DNA of 50,165 bases from Alphaproteobacteria bacterium (GCA_020445145.1 JAGRHC010000013.1:1-50165); one strand, 5' to 3'; shown: positions 8,908 through 16,661, counted from the first letter of the stretch. A program made the numbers and translations. The notes: a model not told the origin generated them from the letters alone.

Positions 8908-9722
8908 TGATGATTTTAAAAGACATCGTCTTTTTTGTATTGGGTGTTTATTTGCTGGTGGTCGGGTATCTTTATTATGCCCAGCGCACTTTGATGTATT
9001 TTCCTGATAAGAAGGCTGCAGAAGTTCCTTATGGTCTGCAAACCGTAACGGTTAGTACCTCTGACGGGGTTTTGCTGACGAGCTGGTATATGCCTCCGAC
9101 ATCGAAGGATAAGCCTGTCCTTTTGTATTTCCATGGGAATGGCGGGAAGGCTTCTGATCGGTATCAGAAAATCCAGACTTATACGAAGGCGGGGTATGGG
9201 GTTTTGCTTGCCGAGTATCGCGGGTTTGGTGGGAATGCGGGGCATATTACCGAGCAAGGTTTGTATCTTGATGGCCGGGCGTGGATGCATTGGTTGATGG
9301 ATGGTAAAAATATTCCTGCGTCGAAGATAGTTCTCTATGGAGAGTCTCTGGGGAGCGGGGTTGCGGTACAACTTGCGACCGAGTTTTCTGTTTCCGGGCT
9401 TGTTCTGGAGGTGCCATATTTAAGTATGCTTGATATGGCAAAGCATTCTTATCCTTATGTGCCGGTTAATCTGATGTTGAAGGATCGTTTTATGAATTCG
9501 GAGAAGATTGCTAATATCAATATGCCGCTTCTTGTTATGCATGGTGGTGAGGACGAGATTATTCCATTGGCTCAAGCTGAGGCGCTTTATGCGCTGGCAA
9601 AAGAGCCGAAGACTTTTGTCGGGTTCCCTAAAGGTCACCATACGGATCTTTATCAGTATGGCGCAGCGGACAGTGTTCTTACGTTCATTGGGCAGCTTGA
9701 TAAGCCTGCGGGTTCAGAGTAG
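8904..9722 (+). CDS. Membrane-anchored alpha/beta hydrolase (BEM46/ABHD13-like)
   Basis: A 272-residue serine hydrolase with an N-terminal hydrophobic anchor (about residues 8-27) and an alpha/beta fold. The nucleophile elbow GESLGSG has S148, D217 lies in GGEDEII, and a catalytic histidine is in KGHHTD (245/246). The oxyanion-region motif HGNGG is at 77-81. It overlaps the exporter gene by four bases (ATGA), implying translational coupling and perhaps a shared lipid-related task. The substrate is unknown. Confidence 0.88.
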   Translation: MMMILKDIVFFVLGVYLLVVGYLYYAQRTLMYFPDKKAAEVPYGLQTVTVSTSDGVLLTSWYMPPTSKDKPVLLYFHGNGGKASDRYQKIQTYTKAGYGVLLAEYRGFGGNAGHITEQGLYLDGRAWMHWLMDGKNIPASKIVLYGESLGSGVAVQLATEFSVSGLVLEVPYLSMLDMAKHSYPYVPVNLMLKDRFMNSEKIANINMPLLVMHGGEDEIIPLAQAEALYALAKEPKTFVGFPKGHHTDLYQYGAADSVLTFIGQLDKPAGSE

Positions 9723-9752
9723 AATGCCCCCTTGTTTTGTGGGGAGAGATCT

Positions 9753-10214
9753 ATGCCTTGTCATGTTGCCGTTGTAGACAAATTGATTACCGTTTCACCG
9801 CGGGACAGCGTTGAGAGCGTTTTGAAAATCATGAAGAAAAACAAGATTGGCGCCGTTCCTGTCGTTGATGATAAGGGAGTGCTTCAGGGCGTTTTTTCCA
9901 TGAAGATTTTGCTGAAGAACCTGATCCCGGTCTCTGTTGTGATGAATGACGGCGTGCAGATGGATATTAAAGTCGGAGCGGCACCTGGCGTTGCAAAGCG
10001 GCTGCGGAAGGTTAAGCCTTTGGCTGTTGAAGAGCTGATGGATCGTAAGGTTCATAGTGTGGGGCCGGATGCACCGATTTGGGAAGGGGTTAGTTTGATG
10101 ACCAGTCATGGTGGTCCGCTGGCCGTTGTTGATGCCACTCATAAGCTGATTGGTATAATTACTTACGATTCCCTGGTTGAGGCTTTGGAGTCAATTCAGG
10201 ATACAGGCGAATAG
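9753..10214 (+). CDS. CBS-domain pair protein
   Basis: About 153 residues made almost entirely of two CBS domains (VSPRDSVESVLKIM near the N-terminus, and VHSVGPDAPIWEGV later). CBS pairs bind adenine nucleotides and act as energy or metabolite sensors. I place the start at ATG 9753, because GGGGAGAG lies just before it; an upstream TTG at 9732 would include that ribosome-binding site in the coding region. It follows the hydrolase closely and is probably in the same transcript. The partner protein is unknown. Confidence 0.85.
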   Translation: MPCHVAVVDKLITVSPRDSVESVLKIMKKNKIGAVPVVDDKGVLQGVFSMKILLKNLIPVSVVMNDGVQMDIKVGAAPGVAKRLRKVKPLAVEELMDRKVHSVGPDAPIWEGVSLMTSHGGPLAVVDATHKLIGIITYDSLVEALESIQDTGE

Positions 10215-10248
10215 TTCGCGGTTTGGTGTTTACCGCACAGGGATTTTT

Positions 10249-10761
10249 ATGAAGTTTCTTAAAGATTATTTTTTGCCTCTTTTGATGCTCTGTGGTTTTG
10301 CTGCATTGATTTTTCTCGTTGTTAGCAATCCGAATGTTCCGCTTACAAAGCCGCCTCCTGTCGCACCGCCTGAGGGGCAGGAGAGGGTTGGGATCAAGCT
10401 ACAGGATGGCAGGACGCTCGCGTATTTTGTTGAGTTAGCTTTGACGCCTGAGGAGCAAGGGAAGGGGCTTATGGACCGTGAGCATCTTGCGGATCAAAGC
10501 GGGATGCTGTTTTTGTTTACGGGTGACGCCGAGCGGAATTTCTGGATGAAGAATACGCTTATACCGCTGGATATTATATTTATTGAGGCTGACGGCCGTA
10601 TTCACAGTATTTACCCGATGGCAACGCCGCTGGATGAGACTTTAATTTCGTCGAATGGTCCGGTTCGGGCGGTGCTGGAAGTTAAAGGCGGGCAGGCGGA
10701 TCAGTATGGCATACAGCCGGGCGATATTATTCTTAATCCGTTTTTTGGTAATACGCCTTAG
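10249..10761 (+). CDS. DUF192 family protein, exported or membrane-anchored
   Basis: A 170-residue protein with an N-terminal hydrophobic segment (MKFLKDYFLPLLMLCGF onward, to about residue 27), followed by the conserved DUF192 domain. The family features MLFLF, NFWMKNTLIPLDIIFI and the C-terminal VLEVKGG block are all present. The ATG at 10249 gives a credible export or anchor sequence; further upstream the frame overlaps the CBS gene. The domain is periplasmic by topology. Biochemical function is unknown for the family. Confidence 0.85.
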   Translation: MKFLKDYFLPLLMLCGFAALIFLVVSNPNVPLTKPPPVAPPEGQERVGIKLQDGRTLAYFVELALTPEEQGKGLMDREHLADQSGMLFLFTGDAERNFWMKNTLIPLDIIFIEADGRIHSIYPMATPLDETLISSNGPVRAVLEVKGGQADQYGIQPGDIILNPFFGNTP

Positions 10762-10841
10762 AGGAAGATGGTCGCACCTCTCGGTTACACCGCGACCTAT
10801 GCACGCTTAACGCGTTGAACGATAAGGAAAATCAGAAAGGC

Positions 10842-10918
10842 TGGTCGGAGCGGAGGGATTCGAACCCCCGGCCCTCTGTTCCCAAAACAGATGCGCTACC
10901 AGGCTGCGCTACGCTCCG
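10842..10918 (-). tRNA. tRNA-Pro (anticodon TGG)
   Basis: A 77-base cloverleaf on the minus strand. Acceptor arms CGGAGCG and CGCTCCG pair perfectly, the anticodon loop is TTTTGGG with TGG, the T-loop reads TTCGAAT and CCA is encoded. It sits between the DUF192 gene and the sigma-factor gene, pointing the other way. Confidence 0.97.
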
Positions 10919-11052
10919 GACCGTGCGGTGTTTTTATATCAATGTTTGGTGAATGGCAAGCACTCCTTGATACTTCTCTTCATTTCCTTCAAAAAAAGTT
11001 GCGTTTTATTTGTTCGCTTGCCTGTTTCCCACGGTAAGGGTACAAAAGCGGT

Positions 11053-11598
11053 ATGGATTTTTCAGGGGATGAGGATATCTGGAAAGATTTGGCTGTGCGG
11101 GCGCAGAGCGGGGATGCTCGCGCGTTTACAGAGCTGTTGCGTTCGATTACGCCTTATGTACGCGGGGTGGCCGGGCGGGGGCTTGCGAATGCGGAGTGGG
11201 TAGAGGATGTGACGCAGGATGTCCTTGTTTCCGTTTATAAATCATTGGGGACTTATAGTTCTGACAGGCCCTTTAAGCCTTGGCTGGGGGCTATTATCAG
11301 TTTTCGGCGGACGGATTTTTTACGGCGGTATTATAAGGATCGTGCTCATAAGCAGACGTCTTTGGATAGCCCGGAATTTATCGAGAAGCATGTAACCGAT
11401 TCCCGTTTTTCCGGCGAATGGAAGGATATAGAGGCTGCGCTTGATACGCTTCCTGAAAAACAGCGTAAAGTGTTTGTTATGTTGAAGATTGAAGGCTATA
11501 GCGCTAAAGAAGTTGCGAAAGCTACAGGGATGAGTATTCCTGCGGTGAAGGTTTCGGCGCACAGGACGCTAGGCAAGTTAAAGGGATTGCTCAAATGA
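11053..11598 (+). CDS. ECF-type RNA polymerase sigma factor
   Basis: 181 residues with the two-domain layout of extracytoplasmic-function sigma factors. Region 2 (about 20-95) contains DVTQDVLVSVYKSL and the FKPWLGAI motif. Region 4 (about 125-178) contains LPEKQRKVFVMLKIEGYSAK and a helix-turn-helix. It overlaps the downstream anti-sigma gene by four bases (ATGA), the usual coupling of an ECF sigma with its inhibitor. I found no obvious autoregulatory promoter in 10919-11052. The context places it in the SigF-like group paired with NrsF. Confidence 0.92.
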   Translation: MDFSGDEDIWKDLAVRAQSGDARAFTELLRSITPYVRGVAGRGLANAEWVEDVTQDVLVSVYKSLGTYSSDRPFKPWLGAIISFRRTDFLRRYYKDRAHKQTSLDSPEFIEKHVTDSRFSGEWKDIEAALDTLPEKQRKVFVMLKIEGYSAKEVAKATGMSIPAVKVSAHRTLGKLKGLLK

Positions 11599-12248
11599 AC
11601 CGGGGTTCACAGAAGCAAAATACGGATCAGTTGATTGAGGCGCTTGCGACGAAGCTGGCGCCTGTTCGTGTTTTGCCGCATCCTTTGTGGCGTTTGTTGC
11701 GGTGGGCTTTCGTTGCGCTTTGTTATATTGCTTTGGTTGTTTATTTCGTTGGTTTTCGTCCTGACCTGACGGTGAAACTTCAAAATCCGTTTTTCCTGTT
11801 TGAACTGGCGATGGCGGCGGCGATGTCTTTGAGCGGAGCGTTTGCGGGGTTTTGGCTTTGTGTACCGGATATGCGCGGGCAGGAATGGATGATTGTGCCG
11901 CCTTTGGTGCTGTTCAGTGTGTTTATGGTGCGAGCGGGGCTTCATATTGTTTTGGATGACGGGATGGTCATGCCGGATCATCTTTGGAGCCATTGTACAA
12001 CCGGTGCGGTTTTGTTTGGCGTGGTTCCGGCGTCTGCGATTTTTTACTTATCTATACGCGGGCGAACGACGCATATTCATATGTTACCGATGATGAATGC
12101 TTTTGCTGTGGGGGGGCTTGGGTATATTGCGCTCAGGATTGTTTGCACCTCTGATGATATCGGGCATGATTTTGTTTATCATATGTTGCCTTATGTGGCT
12201 TTTGGGGTGTTGCTTTCACTGTCGGGGCGGTATATTTATCGCTGGTGA
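11595..12248 (+). CDS. nrsF: NrsF-type (DUF1109) membrane anti-sigma factor
   Basis: 217 residues with about six transmembrane helices and a short cytoplasmic N-terminus, typical of NrsF/DUF1109 anti-sigma factors that hold an ECF sigma at the inner membrane. Two cysteines at 134 (WSHCTT) and 184 (IVCTSD) are 50 residues apart. As I recall, Caulobacter NrsF needs two conserved cysteines with the same spacing for stress sensing. It is translationally coupled to the sigma gene. The signal is not readable here; heavy-metal or oxidative stress is inferred from the family. Confidence 0.88.
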   Translation: MNRGSQKQNTDQLIEALATKLAPVRVLPHPLWRLLRWAFVALCYIALVVYFVGFRPDLTVKLQNPFFLFELAMAAAMSLSGAFAGFWLCVPDMRGQEWMIVPPLVLFSVFMVRAGLHIVLDDGMVMPDHLWSHCTTGAVLFGVVPASAIFYLSIRGRTTHIHMLPMMNAFAVGGLGYIALRIVCTSDDIGHDFVYHMLPYVAFGVLLSLSGRYIYRW

Positions 12249-12303
12249 GGGCGCCTGATATGTTTACGGTGCTTTTGGGTGCAATTTGGCAAGTGATATC
12301 AAG

Positions 12304-12612
12304 ATGAATGTTAGAATTTACAAACCTTCGAAGAATGTGATGCAATCCGGCCGCGCGAAGACGGCGCTTTGGGTTCTGGAGTTTGAGCGGGATAGTATTC
12401 GCCGTCCGGAGCCTTTGATGGGCTGGACGGAGTCCGGAGATACGCTCAATCAGGTGCGCCTGAAATTTTCCAGCCGTGAAGAGGCGGAGGAGTATGCGCG
12501 TACGAATGGGTGGGACTATACGGTTCTGCCGGATCGTGAACGTCGGATCAAGCCTCGCAATTATACGGATAATTTCAAGTATGTTCCTCCTGAGGCTTCG
12601 GAGAAGCGTTAG
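12304..12612 (+). CDS. NDUFS4-like NADH:ubiquinone oxidoreductase accessory subunit
   Basis: 102 residues of the ETC_C1_NDUFA4/NDUFS4 family, the 18-kDa accessory subunit of respiratory complex I found in alphaproteobacteria and mitochondria. Recognisable blocks are VRIYKPSKNVMQSGRAKT at the N-terminus, GWTESGDTLNQVRLKF in the middle and the W-Y region near the C-terminus. ATG 12304 gives the typical start; the frame also opens at a TTG (12286). It stands alone between the anti-sigma gene and tRNA-Arg. Its presence supports the alphaproteobacterial assignment. Confidence 0.92.
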   Translation: MNVRIYKPSKNVMQSGRAKTALWVLEFERDSIRRPEPLMGWTESGDTLNQVRLKFSSREEAEEYARTNGWDYTVLPDRERRIKPRNYTDNFKYVPPEASEKR

Positions 12613-12675
12613 TCGGAATTTATTGGATTGTTTACGTTTTTCTGATAACTGGTAACATTCTGTTTCCGGTTTTGC

Positions 12676-12752
12676 GGTCCCGTAGCTCAATCGGATAGAG
12701 CAACTGCCTTCTAAGCAGTAGGTTGCAGGTTCGAGTCCTGCCGGGATCGCCA
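12676..12752 (+). tRNA. tRNA-Arg (anticodon TCT)
   Basis: A 77-base cloverleaf with acceptor stem GGTCCCG/CGGGATC (one G-T pair), anticodon stem ACTGC/GCAGT, loop CTTCTAA with TCT, T-arm CAGGTTCGAGTCCTG and encoded CCA. It is intact. A decayed copy of its 3' half is found at 20230, so this gene has served as an integration target. Confidence 0.96.
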
Positions 12753-12798
12753 GTTTTTTCAATGGGTTAGGAAAACTTGATTCTTCTTGGTTTTCTCG

Positions 12799-12817
12799 AA
12801 AGGTACCACCGGGGTAC
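12799..12817. repeat. Left attachment-site repeat (attL)
   Basis: AAAGGTACCACCGGGGTAC occurs here and, without mismatch, at 20105-20123. Within it GGTAC and GTACC are inverted arms around a 7-base centre (CACCGGG), the geometry expected of a tyrosine-recombinase core site. The last base of the right arm differs here (T at 12818 instead of C). Confidence 0.75.
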
Positions 12818-12929
12818 TCCCGTTTCAAAAACGGCGGATTCTTTTTTCCCTTTATTCTCCATTGCCCTTTCTTCTGTTTCTCTTTAGAAACAAGGCATGT
12901 CTGTCCTTCTTTTGGGATGGGCTGGGGCT

Positions 12930-13060
12930 TTTTCAACCCCGCTATGAACGGTGGCGTGTCCGTCATCACGTCGCTTCTCGGTTTTTGACCGGGGAGCGGC
13001 GATGTATGTCCAAGACCCCGGTCTAAAGATCGTCGCGGTCGTTTCATAGCGGCTTGAAAA
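12930..13060 (+). ncRNA. Strongly structured RNA or 5' leader, class unknown
   Basis: A 17-bp closing stem encloses about 94 bases: 12930-12936 pairs with 13054-13060, and 12939-12948 (CCGCTATGAA) pairs perfectly with 13043-13052. Inside, 12969-12982 and 12988-13001 form a 14-bp hairpin with a 5-base loop. The segment GACCGGGG at 12987-12994 can instead pair with 13016-13023 or with 13062-13069. An intrinsic terminator follows at 13068-13100, and a gene starts 14 bases later. That fits either an attenuator or riboswitch-like leader, or a stand-alone small RNA. I match it to no RNA family I know. No reverse transcriptase gene is nearby, so a retron is unlikely. Confidence 0.6.
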
Positions 13061-13067
13061 TCTCCGG

Positions 13068-13100
13068 TCACCAGAGCAGGACAACTCTGGTGATTTTTTT
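13068..13100 (+). terminator. Intrinsic terminator after the structured RNA
   Basis: TCACCAGAG and CTCTGGTGA form a perfect 9-bp stem with an 8-base loop, followed directly by seven T. It lies 13 bases before the start codon of the next gene, so it either ends a small RNA or acts as an attenuator. Confidence 0.85.
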
Positions 13101-13113
13101 ATGGGAGATGGAT

Positions 13114-13794
13114 ATGAGATTTTTTATCATACATTTTCTAACTTTTTTGACGCCACTTCACGCTACAGCATCCACAATAGGCTGTGATGATGAAGATTAT
13201 TTCCCCAGAATTATGGTCACTGGTTGGTTCGCTGATTGCCCCGAAAATGTTCAAGGAAATATTGAATCTTTAGTCAATATATTTCTGGAAAATCTTCCAC
13301 GCTTATCACCATCGGAAGAAAAATGGCTTTCAGATGAAATGGGTTCTCATAACGTCGATAGAATGACAAAAGCAGAATATTCCGAAGAGGGCATTAGGGC
13401 TTTTTATCTCAGAAGGGTTGAAAGGCTCAAAGACAGAAAGGCTTTTTATGTGGATTTGTACAAGGGTATGTCCGATCAACTCGTGTAGGTAGAATATTAC
13501 GCCTCGCTTATGGAAATATTACATGAGATGGAAGAGAGAGCCAAAGATGATGATAAATTGTTCACAGATGGAAGAATTGTGAACAATTTTAAGGTGTTGC
13601 TTGAGAAAAATCCCGATTTCAAAAGTAAACTATGCAGCTATTTAAAATGTGATTTGGTTCAGGGGGATGTTGATTATGCTTTTTTGGTTCTTCTTGACGC
13701 TATGCAAGATCGGCTATTAAAAGCAATCAAAGACAATGTGGGAGATTTCAATGTACAAACTTTTGTAAAGAAACAAATACCAAGTGAAAAATAG
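13114..13794 (+). pseudogene. Secreted-protein gene interrupted by an in-frame TAG
   Basis: One reading frame runs from ATG 13114 (GGGAG six bases upstream) to the TAG ending at 13794, broken only by an amber codon at 13486-13488. The first part (124 residues) has a signal peptide (MRFFIIHFLTFLTPLHATA) and two cysteines (GCDDE, DCPEN). The second part (from VEYYASLMEIL) continues with the same hydrophilic, helical, Lys/Glu-rich composition and ends with QIPSEK. The frame stays open across the stop. TAG ends other genes here, for example DUF192, so it is not a recoded codon genome-wide. A nonsense mutation is most likely; readthrough or two separate products are alternatives. The family is unknown, and the region looks AT-richer than core genes. 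Confidence 0.6.
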
Positions 13795-13862
13795 TGACAG
13801 ATGAAAGTACCCAAAAGATCGTTTTCTTAAGCCAGTTTAATTAGTTTTTTGGTAGCGCAGCG

Positions 13863-14444
13863 ATGAAAATTAAATTGATTGTGTATATTTTGCCTTTCTT
13901 TGTTTTGAATTTGACCTTGGGGGCCAGTGCTTTGGCGCGTGAGTTTAAAAACAACGCATTGCCGAATTTTATACCGAAACCGATGGGTTTGCCGTGGGAG
14001 GACTATCGTTCATCCGCATCGGATTCTTTTGCCGCGTCCGCGGGCCTGTCATATGACACGTATGGTTTAACGCAATGGCTTTTGCGTGGACATATGGGAG
14101 CATCTGAATACGGACTTGCAAATACGATTAGAAATTTCACAGGAAACCAAAGCCCGTATGTTTCTATGGACGAAGCAAACAAGGAGGCCGAAGGGCTTGG
14201 TTTGACCTTTAATCGCCCGGTACGCCGCAATTCTCTGGACATTCTCATAGAAGCGAAGAGAAAGGAAATTGCACGGGAGGATATTCTCCGGCGTTCAAAT
14301 CATCCTTTGGCGTCTTTGTCCGGGGCGCTGCTTGGAAAAATCTTTGATCCGATAATGTTATTCATGGCAGCCGCTATTATTTATGTTTTTCGCAGGCGCA
14401 TGAAAGCTCTGCGCGATGGGGATGAAAAAGCAATACGGGATTGA
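13863..14444 (+). CDS. Secreted/membrane-anchored protein of unknown function in the element
   Basis: 193 residues with an N-terminal signal peptide (MKIKLIVYILPFFVLNL to about ALA, residue 25). A polar central part follows, then one C-terminal transmembrane helix (about 165-181) ending in a basic tail rich in Arg. The topology suggests a periplasmic domain anchored by its C-terminus. It is the last plus-strand gene of the element and converges on the minus-strand replication genes. The ribosome-binding site is weak. I do not recognise the family; a role in host interaction or superinfection immunity would be speculation. Confidence 0.65.
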   Translation: MKIKLIVYILPFFVLNLTLGASALAREFKNNALPNFIPKPMGLPWEDYRSSASDSFAASAGLSYDTYGLTQWLLRGHMGASEYGLANTIRNFTGNQSPYVSMDEANKEAEGLGLTFNRPVRRNSLDILIEAKRKEIAREDILRRSNHPLASLSGALLGKIFDPIMLFMAAAIIYVFRRRMKALRDGDEKAIRD

Positions 14445-14533
14445 ACGATTATGGAGCAACATTCATGCGGGCAGGAAAAAATATGCGAATTGAAAGAACC
14501 GCCGTACAAAAACATAGTCAGGTAAAAAATCCT

Positions 14534-14578
14534 GTAAAATCAATGAAAATACCCCTGCGGAGGCTAGCGTGATTTTAC
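14534..14578. terminator. Possible bidirectional terminator between convergent element genes
   Basis: GTAAAATCA and TGATTTTAC are perfect 9-base inverted arms 27 bases apart, sitting exactly where the plus- and minus-strand gene sets of the element converge. The right arm overlaps the stop codon of the minus-strand gene. The stem is AT-rich and the loop long, so a terminator function is uncertain. Confidence 0.3.
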
Positions 14579-14823
14579 CGCATACAATCTTCAAACGCCG
14601 CCGCCTCGGCATCCTGCCGGGATAGCCCACCGTCAAATTCCATGATCGCGGCGCGTTCTTCGTAAGTTTCCAAAAAATCCACCAGCGCCGCCTTGTGTTG
14701 CCGGATGGTGGCGCGTATGGACACAGTTATTCTCTCACGGGGCCGGACATGCAGATTACCGTCTATTGCTTGAACATCCAGCCCGTGATTTTTGATTTCG
14801 GATAAGAGAGTGAGCGTTTCCAT
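14575..14823 (-). CDS. TubC N-terminal docking domain-like small protein
   Basis: An 82-residue protein whose first 50 residues (LLSEIKNHGLDVQAIDGNLHV, then IRQHKAALVDFL) follow the TubC_N docking pattern of leucine-rich helices around a small beta hairpin. In bacterial mobile elements such stand-alone domains are often encoded next to a primase or helicase; their role is unknown. Its start overlaps the stop of the upstream RepA-like gene by one base, so the two are probably coupled. The family call is by pattern only. Confidence 0.65.
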   Translation of the reverse strand: METLTLLSEIKNHGLDVQAIDGNLHVRPRERITVSIRATIRQHKAALVDFLETYEERAAIMEFDGGLSRQDAEAAAFEDCMR

Positions 14824-16004
14824 TAGAACACCTCCGTATCGCCATAAACCTTATTTTGCGTTGGAAGGTGCTCAAATTTGTCGAAGGTGTTCACGTTTTT
14901 TTCATGGGCATCTTCGGATTTTTGAGCATCTTCCAAATCAGGAAGCCGCCATACCCAAGGGCCGCTTTGTCCGTCTTTTTTAGGTTTAATGCCCAAGCTG
15001 TCTTTAGCCCTTCTCAGTGTTGCAGGTGATATTCCTGCTTCCTCAGCCTGCGCTTTTACGTTTTTTGCCGTTCTTCCTATAACGCAAAGTTCCCGGAGAA
15101 ATTCCTTTGCCTCTTCCAGCGCATTCCGCTCTTCTGTATCGCCTTCACAGGCTAGAATTTCATCGGCGCGCTCGGTTATCAGGTCAGGCTCAAACACAAC
15201 CCGGCTTGTGCTGATCTCACCGGACAAAGCCACGCCTTCAATCGAAAAGGCAAAGCCCGTCTTGTCATCGCCGATATTGTTTTTGATCGGCAATAAAAGG
15301 CGGCGCTCCGGTTCGCCTTGATCCTTGGCCACGATATAGGCGGCGCGCGCGGCGGCGACAAAAGCCAGTGATCCGGTTACGCGCTGCAAAGCCTGTTTGG
15401 ATTGCCCTTTATTGAGGTGCGTCACGCCCAAAATGGCCGCTCCATGCTTTGCCGCCAGATCGGACAGAGGCGAAAGAAGGGCGCGAATATCGGCGTTCTT
15501 GTGGCTGTCCGTGCCGCCCAGATAGGCGCTGATCGGGTCGATCACGACAAGGACGGCCCCACCGATTTCTTTGAGCATGGTATCCAGATTTTGAATGTCC
15601 TGCTTCAAATCAAATCCGCGCTCGCTTTCTTTTCCGTCATCGTCCCTGTGTTTTACCGCATCCAGAATAAAAACCTTTGGCAGGTTTGCACCCACGGCTT
15701 CCAGCCTTGGCCGGATGGTATCGGCGGCATCATCCTCCGCAGACAGGAACACGACATTGCCTTGCGGGCATGGGGCGTTTTCTATTGGCCAGCGTTTGCC
15801 GTTTGTTACCATCGCCGCCATGAAAGCGGTAAGCTGGGATTTGCCAAGGCCGGGATCACCTGCAAGGATCGTGATTTTTCCTCTGGCGATACGTTTATCC
15901 CAGAGCCATTTGATCGGCTCGGCCTTTATATCGGATAAACGGCGATAGGCGATATTGCAGGGCTGTTGTGCGCGGGCTTGTGAAAGAGGGATCGTGTCAC
16001 TCAT
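14823..16004 (-). CDS. RepA/AAA_25-type ATPase, likely replicative helicase of the element
   Basis: 393 residues with a RecA-like ATPase core. Walker A GDPGLGKSQ starts at 49, a Walker B-like VLVVIDPISAYLGG near 155, and a sensor region GVTHLNKG follows. This is the arrangement of RepA-type hexameric helicases of plasmids and small elements. The C-terminal third carries a putative HTH (ISPATLRRAKDSLGI). Such a protein would drive replication of the excised element. It overlaps its upstream neighbour by four bases and the TubC_N-like gene by one. The family is well supported; the role in replication is inferred. Confidence 0.82.
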   Translation of the reverse strand: MSDTIPLSQARAQQPCNIAYRRLSDIKAEPIKWLWDKRIARGKITILAGDPGLGKSQLTAFMAAMVTNGKRWPIENAPCPQGNVVFLSAEDDAADTIRPRLEAVGANLPKVFILDAVKHRDDDGKESERGFDLKQDIQNLDTMLKEIGGAVLVVIDPISAYLGGTDSHKNADIRALLSPLSDLAAKHGAAILGVTHLNKGQSKQALQRVTGSLAFVAAARAAYIVAKDQGEPERRLLLPIKNNIGDDKTGFAFSIEGVALSGEISTSRVVFEPDLITERADEILACEGDTEERNALEEAKEFLRELCVIGRTAKNVKAQAEEAGISPATLRRAKDSLGIKPKKDGQSGPWVWRLPDLEDAQKSEDAHEKNVNTFDKFEHLPTQNKVYGDTEVF

Positions 16005-16660
16005 ACTCGCCCTCCATGTGCAGGAACACTCAGGCGCGGCATGTTCTTGAGATAATAAAGGCTCAAACCCTCCTCAATACGTGTGCCGTGCGCAATATCT
16101 TCGCAAACAACGTCTTTCAAACCATACAGGTGATTAAGGCCGTGCTGATCCAAAAGAACGCAGCCCTTGCAGCCTGCGCGCAGCCAATTAAACGGTGTAC
16201 TGTGCAGCGTTAAGGATTCTTGAAAAATCCTGGCATCAAACAACGCTCTCTCACCCAGAATCAGGCCCGGCTCACCACGGTAAAAATACCATTGCTTCGG
16301 CTTTTGGGGATGCCATGCGATAACGTCAATAAGCAAAGGTTCTTCCACGGGATTATGCAGCGAAGGGGGATCATACCAAACCGCCTGTGCAACAAAGAAA
16401 TCGCCGTCTTCATCGAGTTCAAAATATCGCCCTGTTATGCGCGCATAGATGCCGCCCAGATCGCCATGTGCAATCCAGTTGTGGCAATATTGATAGTTTT
16501 CGAGAAGATCGTAAGCTTGTGTTCTTGCATTGCACTGGTGCAGCCAGAACGAAATAAGATTGTCTTGTCGTTTGCGTTTCGCATTGCTACACTCACCACG
16601 CATGTAATTTTCAGACCCCTTTGGCCCGCCAGCCTCTGGGGTTTTCTTTTGCTCCAGCAT
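16001..16660 (-). CDS. Protein of unknown function in the replication cluster
   Basis: 219 residues between an AlpA-like gene and the RepA-like ATPase gene, overlapping the latter by ATGA. There is no signal peptide or membrane segment. Aromatic- and acid-rich blocks include YCHNWIAHGDLGGIYAR and VIAWHPQKPKQWYFYRGE, and a CKGC pair sits near the C-terminus. The tight coupling suggests a partner of the ATPase, such as a primase or loader, but I see no known primase motif (no DxD or zinc-finger pattern that convinces). Function unknown. Confidence 0.7.
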   Translation of the reverse strand: MLEQKKTPEAGGPKGSENYMRGECSNAKRKRQDNLISFWLHQCNARTQAYDLLENYQYCHNWIAHGDLGGIYARITGRYFELDEDGDFFVAQAVWYDPPSLHNPVEEPLLIDVIAWHPQKPKQWYFYRGEPGLILGERALFDARIFQESLTLHSTPFNWLRAGCKGCVLLDQHGLNHLYGLKDVVCEDIAHGTRIEEGLSLYYLKNMPRLSVPAHGGRV

Positions 16661-16661
16661 G

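Noticed and set aside
12787..13026. 79-aa plus-strand ORF over the attachment repeat and structured RNA
   Set aside because: No ribosome-binding site, low-complexity start, and overlap with strong RNA pairing that explains the sequence better.
12133..13071. 312-aa minus-strand ORF through tRNA-Arg and the NDUFS4 gene
   Set aside because: It contains the artefact IPAGLEPATYCLEG from antisense tRNA and lies opposite clear genes and the structured RNA; no family features.
12930..13100. Retron msr/msd, 6S RNA or tmRNA identity for the structured region
   Set aside because: No reverse transcriptase nearby, no tmRNA tag frame or tRNA-like end, and no clear 6S-type central bubble; left unclassified.
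14451..14525. 24-codon ORF after the 193-aa gene
   Set aside because: No ribosome-binding site and no recognisable feature; too short to support.
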